Source: Chlamydiota bacterium (GTDB taxonomy: Bacteria; Chlamydiota; Chlamydiia; Chlamydiales; Rhabdochlamydiaceae). Taken from it: a stretch of 64,000 nt of DNA. Location: assembly GCA_021772335.1 (NCBI GenBank), contig JAJFMD010000001.1, positions 1 to 64,000 of the forward strand. The letters run 5' to 3'. The translations under genes and the position numbers were made by a program. The notes beneath the pieces are model-generated. The model ran no database searches. It was not told the DNA's origin and saw nothing but the letters and a program-made list of their open reading frames with translations. Below, in pieces: positions 28,573 through 37,858 of the stretch (the first letter of the stretch is position 1; every line of letters starts with the position of its first letter).

Positions 28573-30255
28573 ATGAATCAGCAAAGAAAGATTGCTTATT
28601 TCTCAATGGAAATAGCTTTAGAAGAAAATATACCAACTTATAGCGGTGGGCTTGGAGTATTAGCCGGGGATGCAATTTTTGCAGCTTCGGATCTTAAAAT
28701 TCCAATGATTGCTGTCACATTACTCTATCGAAAAGGCTACTTTCATCAAAAGCTGGAATCAAATGGATGGCAAGTCGAAACACCCACCGAATGGGTCGTC
28801 GATGATGTTCTTGAGGAGTTGCCTGAGCGGATCAAACTAGACATTGATAGTCGCAGCATTCATGTAAGAGCTTGGAAATTAGAAATAAAATCTTCAACTA
28901 AATTTAGCATTCCTGTTCTCTTTTTAGATACTAATCTCCCTGAAAACACTGAGGATGACAGAGCTTTAAGTGATTCTTTGTATGGAGGGGATCAATACTA
29001 TCGGTTATGTCAAGAAGTAATTCTGGGAATAGGTGGTGTGAAAATGCTTCGAGCTTTAGGACACCACGATTTAGATCGCTTCCATATGAATGAAGGTCAT
29101 GCGAGTCTATTAACTTTGGAACTTCTCGAAGAATTTCGAATAAAATCTGGAAGCAAAACTGTTTCGGAAAAAGATATAGAAAATGTGAAAAGACAATGTG
29201 TATTTACCACACATACACCTGTTGCTGCAGCCCATAGTAAATTTCCCATGGAACTTATTATTCGCATTCTTGGTAATCGAGAGGTGTTTAATAGGAAAAA
29301 TATTTTTTGCTGTGAAGGCGTGCTAAACCTAACATATCTAGCTTTAAATTTAAGTCATTATGTCAATGGAGTCGCAAAAAAACACGGAGAAATTTCTAAT
29401 CTCATGTTTGGTCGTTACTCAATTGACTCGATTACAAATGGAGTCAATATTGCGAGGTGGTTATCATCTTCATTTCAAGCATTGTACGATCATCATATCC
29501 CCTCGTGGAAAGAGGACAATTTCAGCCTTCGCTATGCCTTAAATATTCCTAAAAATGAAGTTTGGCAGGCTCATATGCTGGCCAAAAAGTGTCTGCTTGA
29601 TTATGTGAATAGGAAAACTAATATCGGAATGGATCAAGACATATTAACAATAGGGTTTGCGAGGCGTGCGGCAACATATAAACGAGGAGATCTTCTATTT
29701 CAGGATTTGGAAAGGCTTAGATCCATTGTTAAAGAACAAGGGGCTATCCAAATCATTTATGCTGGCAAAGCTCACCCACAGGATCAGGAAGGAAAGAAGC
29801 TCATTCAACGAATCTTTCAGGCTATAGAATCTCTTAAGGATGATATTCGTATTGTTTATCTTGAAAATTATGATTTAGAGCTTGCAAAACTAATCACCAG
29901 CGGGGTTGACCTTTGGTTAAATACACCGCAAATTCCTATGGAAGCCTCTGGCACAAGTGGGATGAAAGCAGCTTTAAATGCAGTCCCCTCTTTAAGCATT
30001 TTAGATGGTTGGTGGATAGAAGGATGTATTGAAGGAATTACTGGATGGTCCATTGCGGATAATAAACAAAAGAATGATGCATATGAGGATGCTTTTTGGT
30101 TATATGAAAAGCTTGAAAAAGTAATTATTCCAATGTTTTATAAAGAAAGAGAAAAATTCATTTCTATTATGCAACACTGTATTGCATTAAATGGCTCTTT
30201 TTTCAATAGCCAAAGAATGTTGCAGCAATATGTTTTAAATGCATATTTTAAATAA
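28573..30255 (+). CDS. glgP: Alpha-glucan phosphorylase, short form
   Basis: Phosphorolysis of alpha-1,4-glucan to glucose 1-phosphate (GT35, PLP-dependent). It is 560 residues, the short archaeal/bacterial form lacking regulatory extensions, rather than the ~815-residue glycogen phosphorylase. Motifs: [20 protein letters not shown] at the start, [21 protein letters not shown]-type [10 protein letters not shown], and the PLP site [14 protein letters not shown] with the Schiff-base Lys in GMK. It follows cusA by 43 bases on the same strand, so it looks like the last gene of the metal operon, an odd partner. A malQ lies 6 kb away in the type III operon. Confidence 0.9.
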   Translation: MNQQRKIAYFSMEIALEENIPTYSGGLGVLAGDAIFAASDLKIPMIAVTLLYRKGYFHQKLESNGWQVETPTEWVVDDVLEELPERIKLDIDSRSIHVRAWKLEIKSSTKFSIPVLFLDTNLPENTEDDRALSDSLYGGDQYYRLCQEVILGIGGVKMLRALGHHDLDRFHMNEGHASLLTLELLEEFRIKSGSKTVSEKDIENVKRQCVFTTHTPVAAAHSKFPMELIIRILGNREVFNRKNIFCCEGVLNLTYLALNLSHYVNGVAKKHGEISNLMFGRYSIDSITNGVNIARWLSSSFQALYDHHIPSWKEDNFSLRYALNIPKNEVWQAHMLAKKCLLDYVNRKTNIGMDQDILTIGFARRAATYKRGDLLFQDLERLRSIVKEQGAIQIIYAGKAHPQDQEGKKLIQRIFQAIESLKDDIRIVYLENYDLELAKLITSGVDLWLNTPQIPMEASGTSGMKAALNAVPSLSILDGWWIEGCIEGITGWSIADNKQKNDAYEDAFWLYEKLEKVIIPMFYKEREKFISIMQHCIALNGSFFNSQRMLQQYVLNAYFK

Positions 30256-30692
30256 AGAAGAGTAAATTTATTTCATATTTTTCTCAAGATTCGTGCTTCT
30301 AAAAAAGAATAATAATTCTCACAGAATCTTTTGATATTCTGAATGCAATACAAACTTCCATACAGAATCCTACAAAAGAATTATAGAGTTGATAGCATCT
30401 CTATCCAAGCTCTCTAAAAGAAAATCACCAGTAATCTTGCTTGATGCAAGAGGAATAAAGACCTTTGAGTAAGAAGAATGAAAACAACATTTTCACATTT
30501 TTAAATAAATATTCACGACTAGCTTCTTTTCAAGGCAAAGTATTGAAGGAACACTAAAATGATAGATAAAAAAACAAAATGCTTCGAGAAGTGGGATAAC
30601 ATGTAATGCTTAATGGAACAATCTTGCTCAGAAAATTTATTTTTGAAACACAGCCAGATAAAGCTTAAAATGAAACATGTTTTCACAAAATA
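30256..30692 (+). other. Gene-poor stretch after glgP, possible gene remnants
   Basis: No convincing gene. A frame open from 30335 to the TAA at 30470 lacks a start codon but reads like protein toward its end (SPVILLDARGIKTFE), so it may be a gene remnant I cannot identify. A 15-codon frame at 30559-30606 has GAAGGA eight bases before its ATG and could be a small peptide or the stub of a lost gene. The region is very A/T-rich. Confidence 0.3.
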
Positions 30693-30730
30693 AAGAGCTC
30701 CTTGCTTTTATAAAAAAACAAGGAGCTCTT
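30693..30730. terminator. Bidirectional hairpin terminator between glgP and the Cys-rich gene
   Basis: A perfect 12-base stem, AAGAGCTCCTTG (30693-30704) against CAAGGAGCTCTT (30719-30730), encloses a 14-base A/T loop. It lies between two genes whose stops face each other, so it probably ends transcription from both sides. Runs of T after the stem are short on both strands. Confidence 0.75.
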
Positions 30731-30804
30731 CTTCCATTTACCCCACATATAAAGAATGGGTTATTCCGTTAGGAATTGAATTTTAAATAGCATAAAAAAA
30801 GTTG

Positions 30805-31050
30805 CTATTTTGCTGTTGCCTGCATTTGGTTTTTGCTCTCTTGGTAGTTGCGAGGGTCACAACTGCCTTTTTCTCCACAACAGCTATTTTCTTTAGAGCA
30901 TGAACATCCTTGCTCTGAAAAACATCCACAATGAAGCTCTTGAGTGCATTTGCAATCATTGCAATTACATCCGCTTTTATTCGAAGAACTTGCAGACAAA
31001 GAAGCTGCACTAATCAATAAACTTGCAAAAAAACCAACAAATAATTTCAT
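30805..31050 (-). CDS. Secreted cysteine-rich miniprotein, likely metal-binding
   Basis: 81 residues. A clear signal peptide (MKLFVGFFASLLISAASLSA) is followed by a ~40-residue core with 11 cysteines in C-X-C, C-X2-C and CC spacings (GCNCNDCKC, HCGCF, GCSCS, SCCGEKGSC) plus one His, and a polar Gln/Lys tail without cysteine. Dense CXC motifs resemble metallothioneins and copper-storage peptides, but I recognise no family. AAGGAG lies 7 bases before ATG, and a promoter-like TTGACA/TATTCT pair lies further upstream. It directly follows the copper-efflux operon in the opposite orientation. The alternative, a cysteine-rich envelope protein, is possible since chlamydial envelopes are disulfide-rich. 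Confidence 0.8.
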   Translation of the reverse strand: MKLFVGFFASLLISAASLSASSSNKSGCNCNDCKCTQELHCGCFSEQGCSCSKENSCCGEKGSCDPRNYQESKNQMQATAK

Positions 31051-31093
31051 GAGATTCTCCTTGAAGTAGGTTAAACATTTCTCTACATCTTGC

Positions 31094-31123
31094 AGAATAC
31101 AACAGAGTAATCCTACATGTCAA
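31094..31123 (-). promoter_or_regulatory. Promoter for the Cys-rich miniprotein gene
   Basis: On the minus strand a perfect TTGACA (31123-31118) is followed after 18 bases by TATTCT (31099-31094). The predicted start is about 37 bases before the ATG at 31050. No metal-regulator operator was recognised around it. Confidence 0.6.
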
Positions 31124-31276
31124 TCCAAGTAACAGCAAAATTTTAAGCATCTAGTCTTGATGAATAATTTAAAACAATTGATTAAAGAGTGAACTCAAAT
31201 CCGCTAAAGAGCGAAAACTCTTTTGCTTGCCCTATTTATCTAGATGTACATTCTCAAGTCGAATTAAAATAATTTC

Positions 31277-31305
31277 TTGACGTTCTAACTGTCAGCGCTT
31301 AACTT
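31277..31305 (+). promoter_or_regulatory. Possible promoter for the sctU-sctV-sctW operon
   Basis: TTGACG (31277-31282) and TAACTT (31300-31305) are separated by 17 bases, about 50 bases before the sctU ATG. The -35 match is good, the -10 weak. The rest of the 304-base gap 31051-31354 shows only this and the divergent promoter on the other strand. Confidence 0.4.
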
Positions 31306-31354
31306 GTGCGGTGTGATTAAGACGCAATTTACCTGCAAAAAGCAGAGCTAATCT

Positions 31355-32437
31355 ATGGCAGCAAAAACCGAAAAAGCAACTCCGAAGAAACTGCGTGATG
31401 CGCGTAAAAAGGGACAGGTTGCTAAATCACAAGATTTTCCGTCAGCAATTACCTTCATTGTTTCCATATCAACAGTACTCTCTTTAGCGGGCTATTTGTT
31501 TAAGCAGCTCGGTGGAAACATGATCGCAAATTTTTCTGCGATTATGACACAACCTGACATGCAATACAAAGCAGGCGGATTTATTTATCAATCTCTCATG
31601 GTAATTTTATACAGTAGTCTACCTATTATGGGCGCGACAACTTTAATTGGTTGGCTTGTTAACTTTCTTTTAGTTGGTCCACTTTTTTCTGCTGAAGTGC
31701 TCAAGCCTGATCTCAAAAGACTCAATCCAATAACTAATATAAAAAACCTTTTCAAATTTAAAACTCTTTTCGAACTACTAAAATCTTTATTTAAAATTAC
31801 TGGTGCAGTAATTATTATTTATAGTGTAATCTACAATAAACTGCCTGATATTATTTCTACTACGGGCCTGCCGATTATTGGTATCGCACAGGTTTTTGCT
31901 GACTTTCTTTTTCAAGTCATCATCCGAGTAGGAATTTTTTTCTTGGCCATTGCTATTGCGGATTTGATCTATCAACGTCGTCGCTTTGCCAATGAAATGA
32001 AAATGGAGAAATTTGAGGTAAAACAGGAGCATAAAGATACAGAAGGTGATCCTCAGCTAAAGAGTCGCCGAAAACAAACTGCACAAGAGCTCGCCTACCA
32101 AGAAGGTCCTTCTGCTGTGCGCCGTGCTAAAGCTGTGATCACAAATCCTATTCACATTGCTGTTGCAATCGATTATAACGCAGATACAGAACCTGCACCA
32201 CATATTGTGACTATGGGTGCTGGAGCTTTTGCTGAAAAGATGATCGAGTTTGCTGTTGAATTTAATATTCCAGTTATGCGTAACGTACCTTTAGCACAAG
32301 ATTTATATAATAGGGGTGATGTGAACCAGTTTATCCCCGAAGACACCTACCAAACGGTAGCAGAAATTTTAAAATGGCTTGAATCAATTGAAGCCGCAGG
32401 AGAAGAAGCTGTACTTCCGGAGTTTTTAGAACCATGA
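31355..32437 (+). CDS. sctU: Type III secretion export switch protein SctU (CdsU)
   Basis: Inner-membrane export-gate protein (YscU/FlhB family, 360 residues). It starts with the family signature AAKTEKATPKKLRDARKKGQ, has four membrane helices (~30-50, 75-110, 140-160, 175-205), then a cytoplasmic domain. The autocleavage site, NPTH in most members, reads N264-P-I-H here (VITNPIHIAVAI); the Thr is replaced by Ile while the Asn and Pro that are cut remain. First gene of sctU-sctV-sctW-chaperone-malQ, overlapping sctV by four bases. Confidence 0.96.
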   Translation: MAAKTEKATPKKLRDARKKGQVAKSQDFPSAITFIVSISTVLSLAGYLFKQLGGNMIANFSAIMTQPDMQYKAGGFIYQSLMVILYSSLPIMGATTLIGWLVNFLLVGPLFSAEVLKPDLKRLNPITNIKNLFKFKTLFELLKSLFKITGAVIIIYSVIYNKLPDIISTTGLPIIGIAQVFADFLFQVIIRVGIFFLAIAIADLIYQRRRFANEMKMEKFEVKQEHKDTEGDPQLKSRRKQTAQELAYQEGPSAVRRAKAVITNPIHIAVAIDYNADTEPAPHIVTMGAGAFAEKMIEFAVEFNIPVMRNVPLAQDLYNRGDVNQFIPEDTYQTVAEILKWLESIEAAGEEAVLPEFLEP

Positions 32438-34575
32438 ATAGTTTTGCAAAGCGAGTTAGCCGCTTCTTAGGCGGGCAAACGGTGTTGTCAATGATCAATC
32501 GCTCAAGCGATGTGGTCCTTGCTTTTTTTATGATCACGATCATCATGATGATCATTATTCCCGTGTCGCCCTATGTTCTCGACATTTTTATTGCCTTCAA
32601 TCTCGCCATTGCAATCTCTCTATTGATGGTTGCTCTCTACATTCCCAAAGCAGTTAATCTTTCTATCTTTCCATCACTTCTCTTAATCACAACGCTTTTT
32701 CGGCTTGGTATTGAGATTGCTGCAACAAGACAAATCCTACTACATGCCTATGCCGGTGAAATCATTGAAGCGTTTGGTAATTATGTCGTCGGTGGTAACT
32801 ATGTTGTCGGTGCGATTATTTTCTTAATCATTACCATCGTGCAGTTCATCGTTGTTGTAAAAGGTGCAGAGCGTGTTGCTGAAGTTGCGGCGCGTTTCAC
32901 TCTCGATGCAATGCCGGGTAAACAAATGAGTATTGATGCTGACTTGCGCAGCGGTGTGATTGATTCTGAACAAGCGCGCAGTCTGCGCCTCGCTTTGACA
33001 AAAGAGAGTCAACTCTACGGAGCGATGGACGGTGCGATGAAATTCGTTAAAGGGGATGTGATCGCCTCAATCGTTATTGCTGTGATCAACATTGTCGGTG
33101 GTTTGATCATTGGGGTCATGATGCACAATATGACCTTAGGACAATCTGCCCAAACATATACACTTCTCTCGATTGGTGGTGGTTTGATTGCTCAGATTCC
33201 TGCTTTGATGATCTCTCTTACTGCAGGTATTGTCACAACGCGCGTCTCAAGCGAAAAAAAAGATGCCAATCTCGGTTCTGATATTTCTAGTCAGTTACTC
33301 AATCAACCCAAAGCGATTATGATCGCCGCTTGCGTCATCTTTTTAATGGGTTTTATTAAAGGCTTTCCTCTTCCTGTATTTGTCATTCTCGCAATTTTAA
33401 TCGGTGGAGCAGCTTTATATACGTTGCGCAAAAAGAAAAAAGCAATGCGTCGCGCTCTCGCTCCAGGAGCCTCAGCAGAAGCGATAGCAGCTGTCGAAGA
33501 CATGGAAGGAGGCCAAGCAATTCGCGGCGGTACTGATGAGTACACACTGACACTGCCTGTTATCCTTGAAGTCGGAGGCATGCTCTCCGAATTGATCAAA
33601 AAAGATCAACAAGGTGCAAAATTTATTGAGGAGATGATCCCAAAAATGCGTCACGCTCTTTATCAAGATCTCGGAGTGCGCTTCCCTGGCGTGCATGTGC
33701 GCACCGAATCAGTTACAATTGAGAAAGATGAATATGTCATCTTCCTTCATGAAGTACCCATCTTGCGTGGTAAAATCATGGAGAACTGTCTTTTAACAAA
33801 TGAGAATCCCGATACCCTGCGTCGATATAATCTTCCGTTTACCAGCTCAAAAACATCAACTGGGCAACCTTCTCTCTGGGTAGAGAAAACCTATCGCGAA
33901 ATCTTAGAAAAATCTAATATCAAGTTTTGGCTTCCCCTTGATGTGTTGATCTTACAACTCTCCTATTTTTACCGCCAATATGCCAGTGAATTTATCGGCA
34001 TTCAAGAAGTGCGTGGCATTATTGAGTTTGTCGAAAAATCGTATCCTGATCTTGTCAAGGAAGTCACTCGCTTAGTCCCCCTGCAAAAGCTCACTGAGAT
34101 TTTTAAGCGGTTGATTCAAGAGCAAATTTCAATTAAAGATCTGCGCACAATTTTAGAAGCGCTTAGCGAATGGGCACAATCAGAGAAGGATACTGTGTTG
34201 CTTACCGAGTATGTTCGCTCTTCTCTCAAACGTTATATCAGTTACAAATATTCGCAAGGTCAAACAACTCTTTCAGTTTATCTACTCGATCCTGAAATTG
34301 AAGATATGGTGCGCGGAGCAATCAAGCAAACATCTGCAGGTTCTTATCTCGCGCTTGACCCAGACTCTGTGCAACTCATACTTCATGCAATGCGCTCTGT
34401 TGTCGCTCCCACTCCAACCGGAGGACAACCTCCTGTGTTACTAACAGCGATTGATGTGCGCCGTTTTGTGCGTAAATTGATTGAAGGAGAATTCCCTGAT
34501 ATGGCAGTTGTCTCCTACCAAGAAGTTGTTCCGGAAATTAAAATCCAGCCTCTCGGGCGCATTCAAATATCTTAA
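32434..34575 (+). CDS. sctV: Type III secretion export gate protein SctV (CdsV/LcrD)
   Basis: Large export-gate component, 713 residues. About seven to eight N-terminal membrane helices (30-340) contain the FHIPEP-family stretch KAVNLSIFPSLLLITTLFRL, with ATRQILL, and AMPGKQMSIDADLRSG. The C-terminal cytoplasmic domain (~370-713) forms the nonameric ring that receives substrates and chaperone complexes. Overlaps sctU by four bases; sctW follows after nine bases. Confidence 0.97.
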   Translation: MNSFAKRVSRFLGGQTVLSMINRSSDVVLAFFMITIIMMIIIPVSPYVLDIFIAFNLAIAISLLMVALYIPKAVNLSIFPSLLLITTLFRLGIEIAATRQILLHAYAGEIIEAFGNYVVGGNYVVGAIIFLIITIVQFIVVVKGAERVAEVAARFTLDAMPGKQMSIDADLRSGVIDSEQARSLRLALTKESQLYGAMDGAMKFVKGDVIASIVIAVINIVGGLIIGVMMHNMTLGQSAQTYTLLSIGGGLIAQIPALMISLTAGIVTTRVSSEKKDANLGSDISSQLLNQPKAIMIAACVIFLMGFIKGFPLPVFVILAILIGGAALYTLRKKKKAMRRALAPGASAEAIAAVEDMEGGQAIRGGTDEYTLTLPVILEVGGMLSELIKKDQQGAKFIEEMIPKMRHALYQDLGVRFPGVHVRTESVTIEKDEYVIFLHEVPILRGKIMENCLLTNENPDTLRRYNLPFTSSKTSTGQPSLWVEKTYREILEKSNIKFWLPLDVLILQLSYFYRQYASEFIGIQEVRGIIEFVEKSYPDLVKEVTRLVPLQKLTEIFKRLIQEQISIKDLRTILEALSEWAQSEKDTVLLTEYVRSSLKRYISYKYSQGQTTLSVYLLDPEIEDMVRGAIKQTSAGSYLALDPDSVQLILHAMRSVVAPTPTGGQPPVLLTAIDVRRFVRKLIEGEFPDMAVVSYQEVVPEIKIQPLGRIQIS

Positions 34576-34584
34576 GGAGTCACA

Positions 34585-35787
34585 ATGCCAGCTATTCCGC
34601 CAATCGTCAATCTTCACGCGCAAATGGCTAGAGCGACAGGACCTCTTATGCAAGGCGCAAAAGCTCTAAACTTCGCAGCAAGACAAGTCCCCACACAAAA
34701 TGGCCCTGCACAAGGTCCTATAGCCTCGATGATTTCTTCTCCTCAAAGGACTGCCTATGCCAACGTTTTCCGACCTCTCTCAAACCGCACCAGTCGTCGT
34801 TCAACAACTTCCGATGCTGAAGGAGAAGGCAAAGCTGATTCATCAAGTGCAAAAGGTGCAAAACGCGTTGAAAAAGTGGAAGAAGTTTCTGAGCAACATG
34901 AACGCAATCCAGAGCTTGACCATGAGGCATTACTCGAACTACAAGAAAAAATTCGGGAGAGTGAAAATGCCGAGGATGTTTTAAACAAAACAATGGAAGC
35001 GTTTCCCGATCTCTATCTCGCTGATGAAGCTCTCGGTTTCCTCATTGATGAAGCAGATGCTGATCTTGCAGTTAAAATCAAAGAGGCTCGCAAAAACCTC
35101 AATAGTGATGAAGATAAGGCTCTTTATATTCGTGCGAGTCGTAATATTACCCCCGAAGCGCGCAAAGCTGCAAAAGAAGGAATGGGTACACCTTCTATTC
35201 TAAGAGCGCTGTATGTTGATATTATCACCAATCCGCGCCCCGCTCCAATTTTATTCCAGGAACTATCAGACAACTTTGAATTTCAATTTCTTGAACCATT
35301 AATTTATTACTTGCTACACAGCATTGGTAAAGATCTGAAGTCAAAAGGCCCCTCAATTGATCCTGGCGAGCTACATACTCTCTATAATGAATGTCGCTCT
35401 CTTCAAGCGATTCGGCAAGTGTATCTCTATTTTAATAACTGCATGACACCAATTATTAAAGAGTTCGAACAGTACGGCATAACCATGCCCGAACTTTTGA
35501 CATTCATGTTGCTAGCGCGCGAATACATCAAATTGATACAAGTCAAATACCCGACAAAAGACAAAGTATTTTCTATGGCCCCTCATTTGGGGATCGGTGA
35601 TGATCTTGATGGGCAATCAATCATCTTTAATTGGTTACGCATCGCAACCTATGAAACAGCGCCACGCCTATTTCAAACGCTAAGACAACGCGAGGATGTG
35701 CGCAAAGCATTGCGTGATGCAATCAGTAAAATCGATGAGATCCTCAATGCAGATGATATTGATAATTTAGATTCCCCGGAGAAATGA
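34585..35787 (+). CDS. sctW: Type III secretion gatekeeper SctW (CopN/YopN-TyeA family)
   Basis: 400 residues, matching chlamydial CopN in length and position. CopN plugs the secretion channel until host contact and is itself secreted; in Chlamydia it also binds tubulin. The N-terminal ~100 residues are low complexity with Gln, Ala and Ser, suiting a secretion signal and chaperone-binding region. The rest is helical, with the HrpJ/YopN-like segments SENAEDVLNKTMEAFPDLYL and TPSILRALYVDIITNPRPAP, and a TyeA-like C-terminus. Ribosome site AAGGAG precedes the ATG; four-base overlap with the chaperone gene. Confidence 0.93.
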   Translation: MPAIPPIVNLHAQMARATGPLMQGAKALNFAARQVPTQNGPAQGPIASMISSPQRTAYANVFRPLSNRTSRRSTTSDAEGEGKADSSSAKGAKRVEKVEEVSEQHERNPELDHEALLELQEKIRESENAEDVLNKTMEAFPDLYLADEALGFLIDEADADLAVKIKEARKNLNSDEDKALYIRASRNITPEARKAAKEGMGTPSILRALYVDIITNPRPAPILFQELSDNFEFQFLEPLIYYLLHSIGKDLKSKGPSIDPGELHTLYNECRSLQAIRQVYLYFNNCMTPIIKEFEQYGITMPELLTFMLLAREYIKLIQVKYPTKDKVFSMAPHLGIGDDLDGQSIIFNWLRIATYETAPRLFQTLRQREDVRKALRDAISKIDEILNADDIDNLDSPEK

Positions 35788-36245
35788 TGATGGAACCATT
35801 TGAACAACTTATCGCTGATCTTGGCAAAGTTGTCGGAGAGCCGCTAAAACCCGATCAAAACCAGGCATGTTTACTTAAGATCGATGAGCGGATCGATGTC
35901 CAGTTAGAATATGATCCTGAAGCTGAGCAAATAATGATTGCAGCCTTTATTACCGAGGTATCTCCAGGTAAATATCGTGAAGATCTCTTACAAAGCGCTC
36001 TTTATGAAAATGGCAACAACCAAGCATTTGGAGCTCTCGGTTACATCAACGAGCTTAATACTCTTACTCTTCATAAATATTTACCTATATTAAGTCTTAC
36101 AGGAGAAACACTAGCAGCTTTCCTCAATAGCTTTCTCGAAAAGGCTCTCTCTTGGAAAGAGATTGTCAACTCGGGCAGTATAAAACCCCCAGCATCACAA
36201 AATGTTGAAGGATCCTCGATCTTTGATATTAAAAAGGACAAATGA
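35784..36245 (+). CDS. Type III secretion chaperone of the CesT/SycE class, likely for SctW
   Basis: Small acidic protein (153 residues) with the class I chaperone pattern: a starting amphipathic helix (FEQLIADLGKVVGE), strands KIDERIDVQLEYDP and EQIMIAAFITEV, and the family turn LLQSALYENGNNQAFGALGY. These chaperones keep effectors unfolded and guide them to the export apparatus. Its place directly after sctW matches the Scc1 gene next to copN in Chlamydia. It overlaps sctW and malQ by four bases each. A second chaperone such as Scc4 is not in the window. Confidence 0.88.
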   Translation: MMMEPFEQLIADLGKVVGEPLKPDQNQACLLKIDERIDVQLEYDPEAEQIMIAAFITEVSPGKYREDLLQSALYENGNNQAFGALGYINELNTLTLHKYLPILSLTGETLAAFLNSFLEKALSWKEIVNSGSIKPPASQNVEGSSIFDIKKDK

Positions 36246-37858
36246 TAGATCCAAAAACTAAAGAAACGATTCTTAAATCTCCCGCAGAACGAATTTGGCA
36301 AAAACTCGGTTTGCGCCATCGTCATGGCATAGATCTCACTCTATCCTGCTTGCATACAGAGCAAAGCACTGGAATTGGAGAATTTCTAGATCTACTCCCG
36401 ATAATCGATTGGTGCCATGAGATTGGTTTTGAAGTAATTCAACTACTCCCTCTTAACGATAGCGGTAACGATCCCAGTCCTTATAATGCCCTTTCTTCTT
36501 GCGCACTCAATCCCATCTTTCTCTCCCTACATGCATTACCAAAACTCAGCACCATGCCTGAGCTCAAAGAAAAGTTACACAGTTTGCGCGAGCTCAACAA
36601 AACACCCCGCGTAAAGTATCACTATGTGCTTAGCCATAAACTACTTTGGATTGAAGAGTATCTCGATAAAGTGGGTAATGAACTCATCAATGATAAGGAA
36701 TACAAAATCTTTATCGAAAAACATCACAATTGGCTAAAGCCTTACGCTCTGTTTAAAATCTTCAAAGATCATCTTTCTCAAAATAGTTGGTTTTCTTGGC
36801 CCGAAGAACTCCAGCGATTATCGAGAGAAGAGCAAACCCACTATCTAAAAAAATATGAGCATGACGTCAATCGCTATTATTTGGTGCAATTTTTATGTTT
36901 TAACCAGCTGAAACAAGCCAAAGCTCATGCTGAAAAAAAAGGAGTCCTTCTCAAAGGGGATATTCCCATTCTACTCAGCCCTGATAGTTGCGATGTGTGG
37001 CACCACCCCGAATTTTTCGATCTCAAACTCGCTGCGGGCTCCCCTCCCGACATGTTTACTCCCGAGGGACAAAACTGGGGCTTCCCCTTATTTAACTGGG
37101 ACGCACTAAAAACTGATGGGTATAGCTGGTGGCGACAACGGTTAAAAGTTGCCGCAAAATTTTTTGATCTCTATCGCATTGATCACGTGATTGGCTTTTA
37201 CCGCATCTGGGCGATTCCCCACGGAAGAAGAGGTCTTGAAGGCTGCTTCATCCCACGCGATGAAAGCACTTGGATCGAACATGGAGAACAGCTCCTTAAA
37301 ATGATGATTGAGACAACCGATATGCTGCCTATTGCTGAAGACTTAGGAGTTGTTCGTCCCGAAATACGTGAGAGTTTGCATGATCTCGGTATTTGCGGCA
37401 CAAAAGTGTTCCGTTGGGAGCGCTGCTGGGAAAGCGATAACCACTTTTATTCAATTGATGAATACGATCCTATTGGTATGTCTACTGTTTCAACTCATGA
37501 CTCAGAAACAGTCTCGCTATGGTGGCGCGATATTCCTGAGCAAGCAGAGGCATATGCACGCTTTAAAAAATGGGAATACAAACCCATTTTAACCGATAAT
37601 CAACGTCTTGAAATCTTGTGGGATAGCCATCATTCTGCTACGCTTTTTCATATCAATTTAATTCAGGAGTATTTAGCGCTTTATCCAGAACTGATTTGGA
37701 CCGATCCTTTGGAAGAAAGGATCAATCTTCCAGGAACGGTGAATGACCACAATTGGACCTACAGAACTCTGCCAAGTGTTGAACAAATCACCGCACATGA
37801 AGGGTTGAAAAAGACCATTCACGCATTACTCAGTTCCAAAAAGCCTCCACAGCGATGA
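36242..37858 (+). CDS. malQ: 4-alpha-glucanotransferase (amylomaltase)
   Basis: GH77 enzyme moving glucan chains during glycogen turnover. 538 residues. Catalytic segments are YRIDHVIGFYRIW (nucleophile Asp), AEDLGVV (acid/base Glu) and STHDSETV (third carboxylate); the N-terminal FEVIQLLPLNDSGNDPSPYN is also typical. It ends the type III cluster by four-base overlaps on both sides, a pairing also known in Chlamydia. The glgP of the metal island could act on the same glycogen. Confidence 0.95.
   Translation: MIDPKTKETILKSPAERIWQKLGLRHRHGIDLTLSCLHTEQSTGIGEFLDLLPIIDWCHEIGFEVIQLLPLNDSGNDPSPYNALSSCALNPIFLSLHALPKLSTMPELKEKLHSLRELNKTPRVKYHYVLSHKLLWIEEYLDKVGNELINDKEYKIFIEKHHNWLKPYALFKIFKDHLSQNSWFSWPEELQRLSREEQTHYLKKYEHDVNRYYLVQFLCFNQLKQAKAHAEKKGVLLKGDIPILLSPDSCDVWHHPEFFDLKLAAGSPPDMFTPEGQNWGFPLFNWDALKTDGYSWWRQRLKVAAKFFDLYRIDHVIGFYRIWAIPHGRRGLEGCFIPRDESTWIEHGEQLLKMMIETTDMLPIAEDLGVVRPEIRESLHDLGICGTKVFRWERCWESDNHFYSIDEYDPIGMSTVSTHDSETVSLWWRDIPEQAEAYARFKKWEYKPILTDNQRLEILWDSHHSATLFHINLIQEYLALYPELIWTDPLEERINLPGTVNDHNWTYRTLPSVEQITAHEGLKKTIHALLSSKKPPQR

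Noticed and set aside
30783-31010. 75-codon minus-strand frame overlapping the Cys-rich gene
   Set aside because: Same strand, another frame, no signal peptide or ribosome site. The Cys-rich frame has both.
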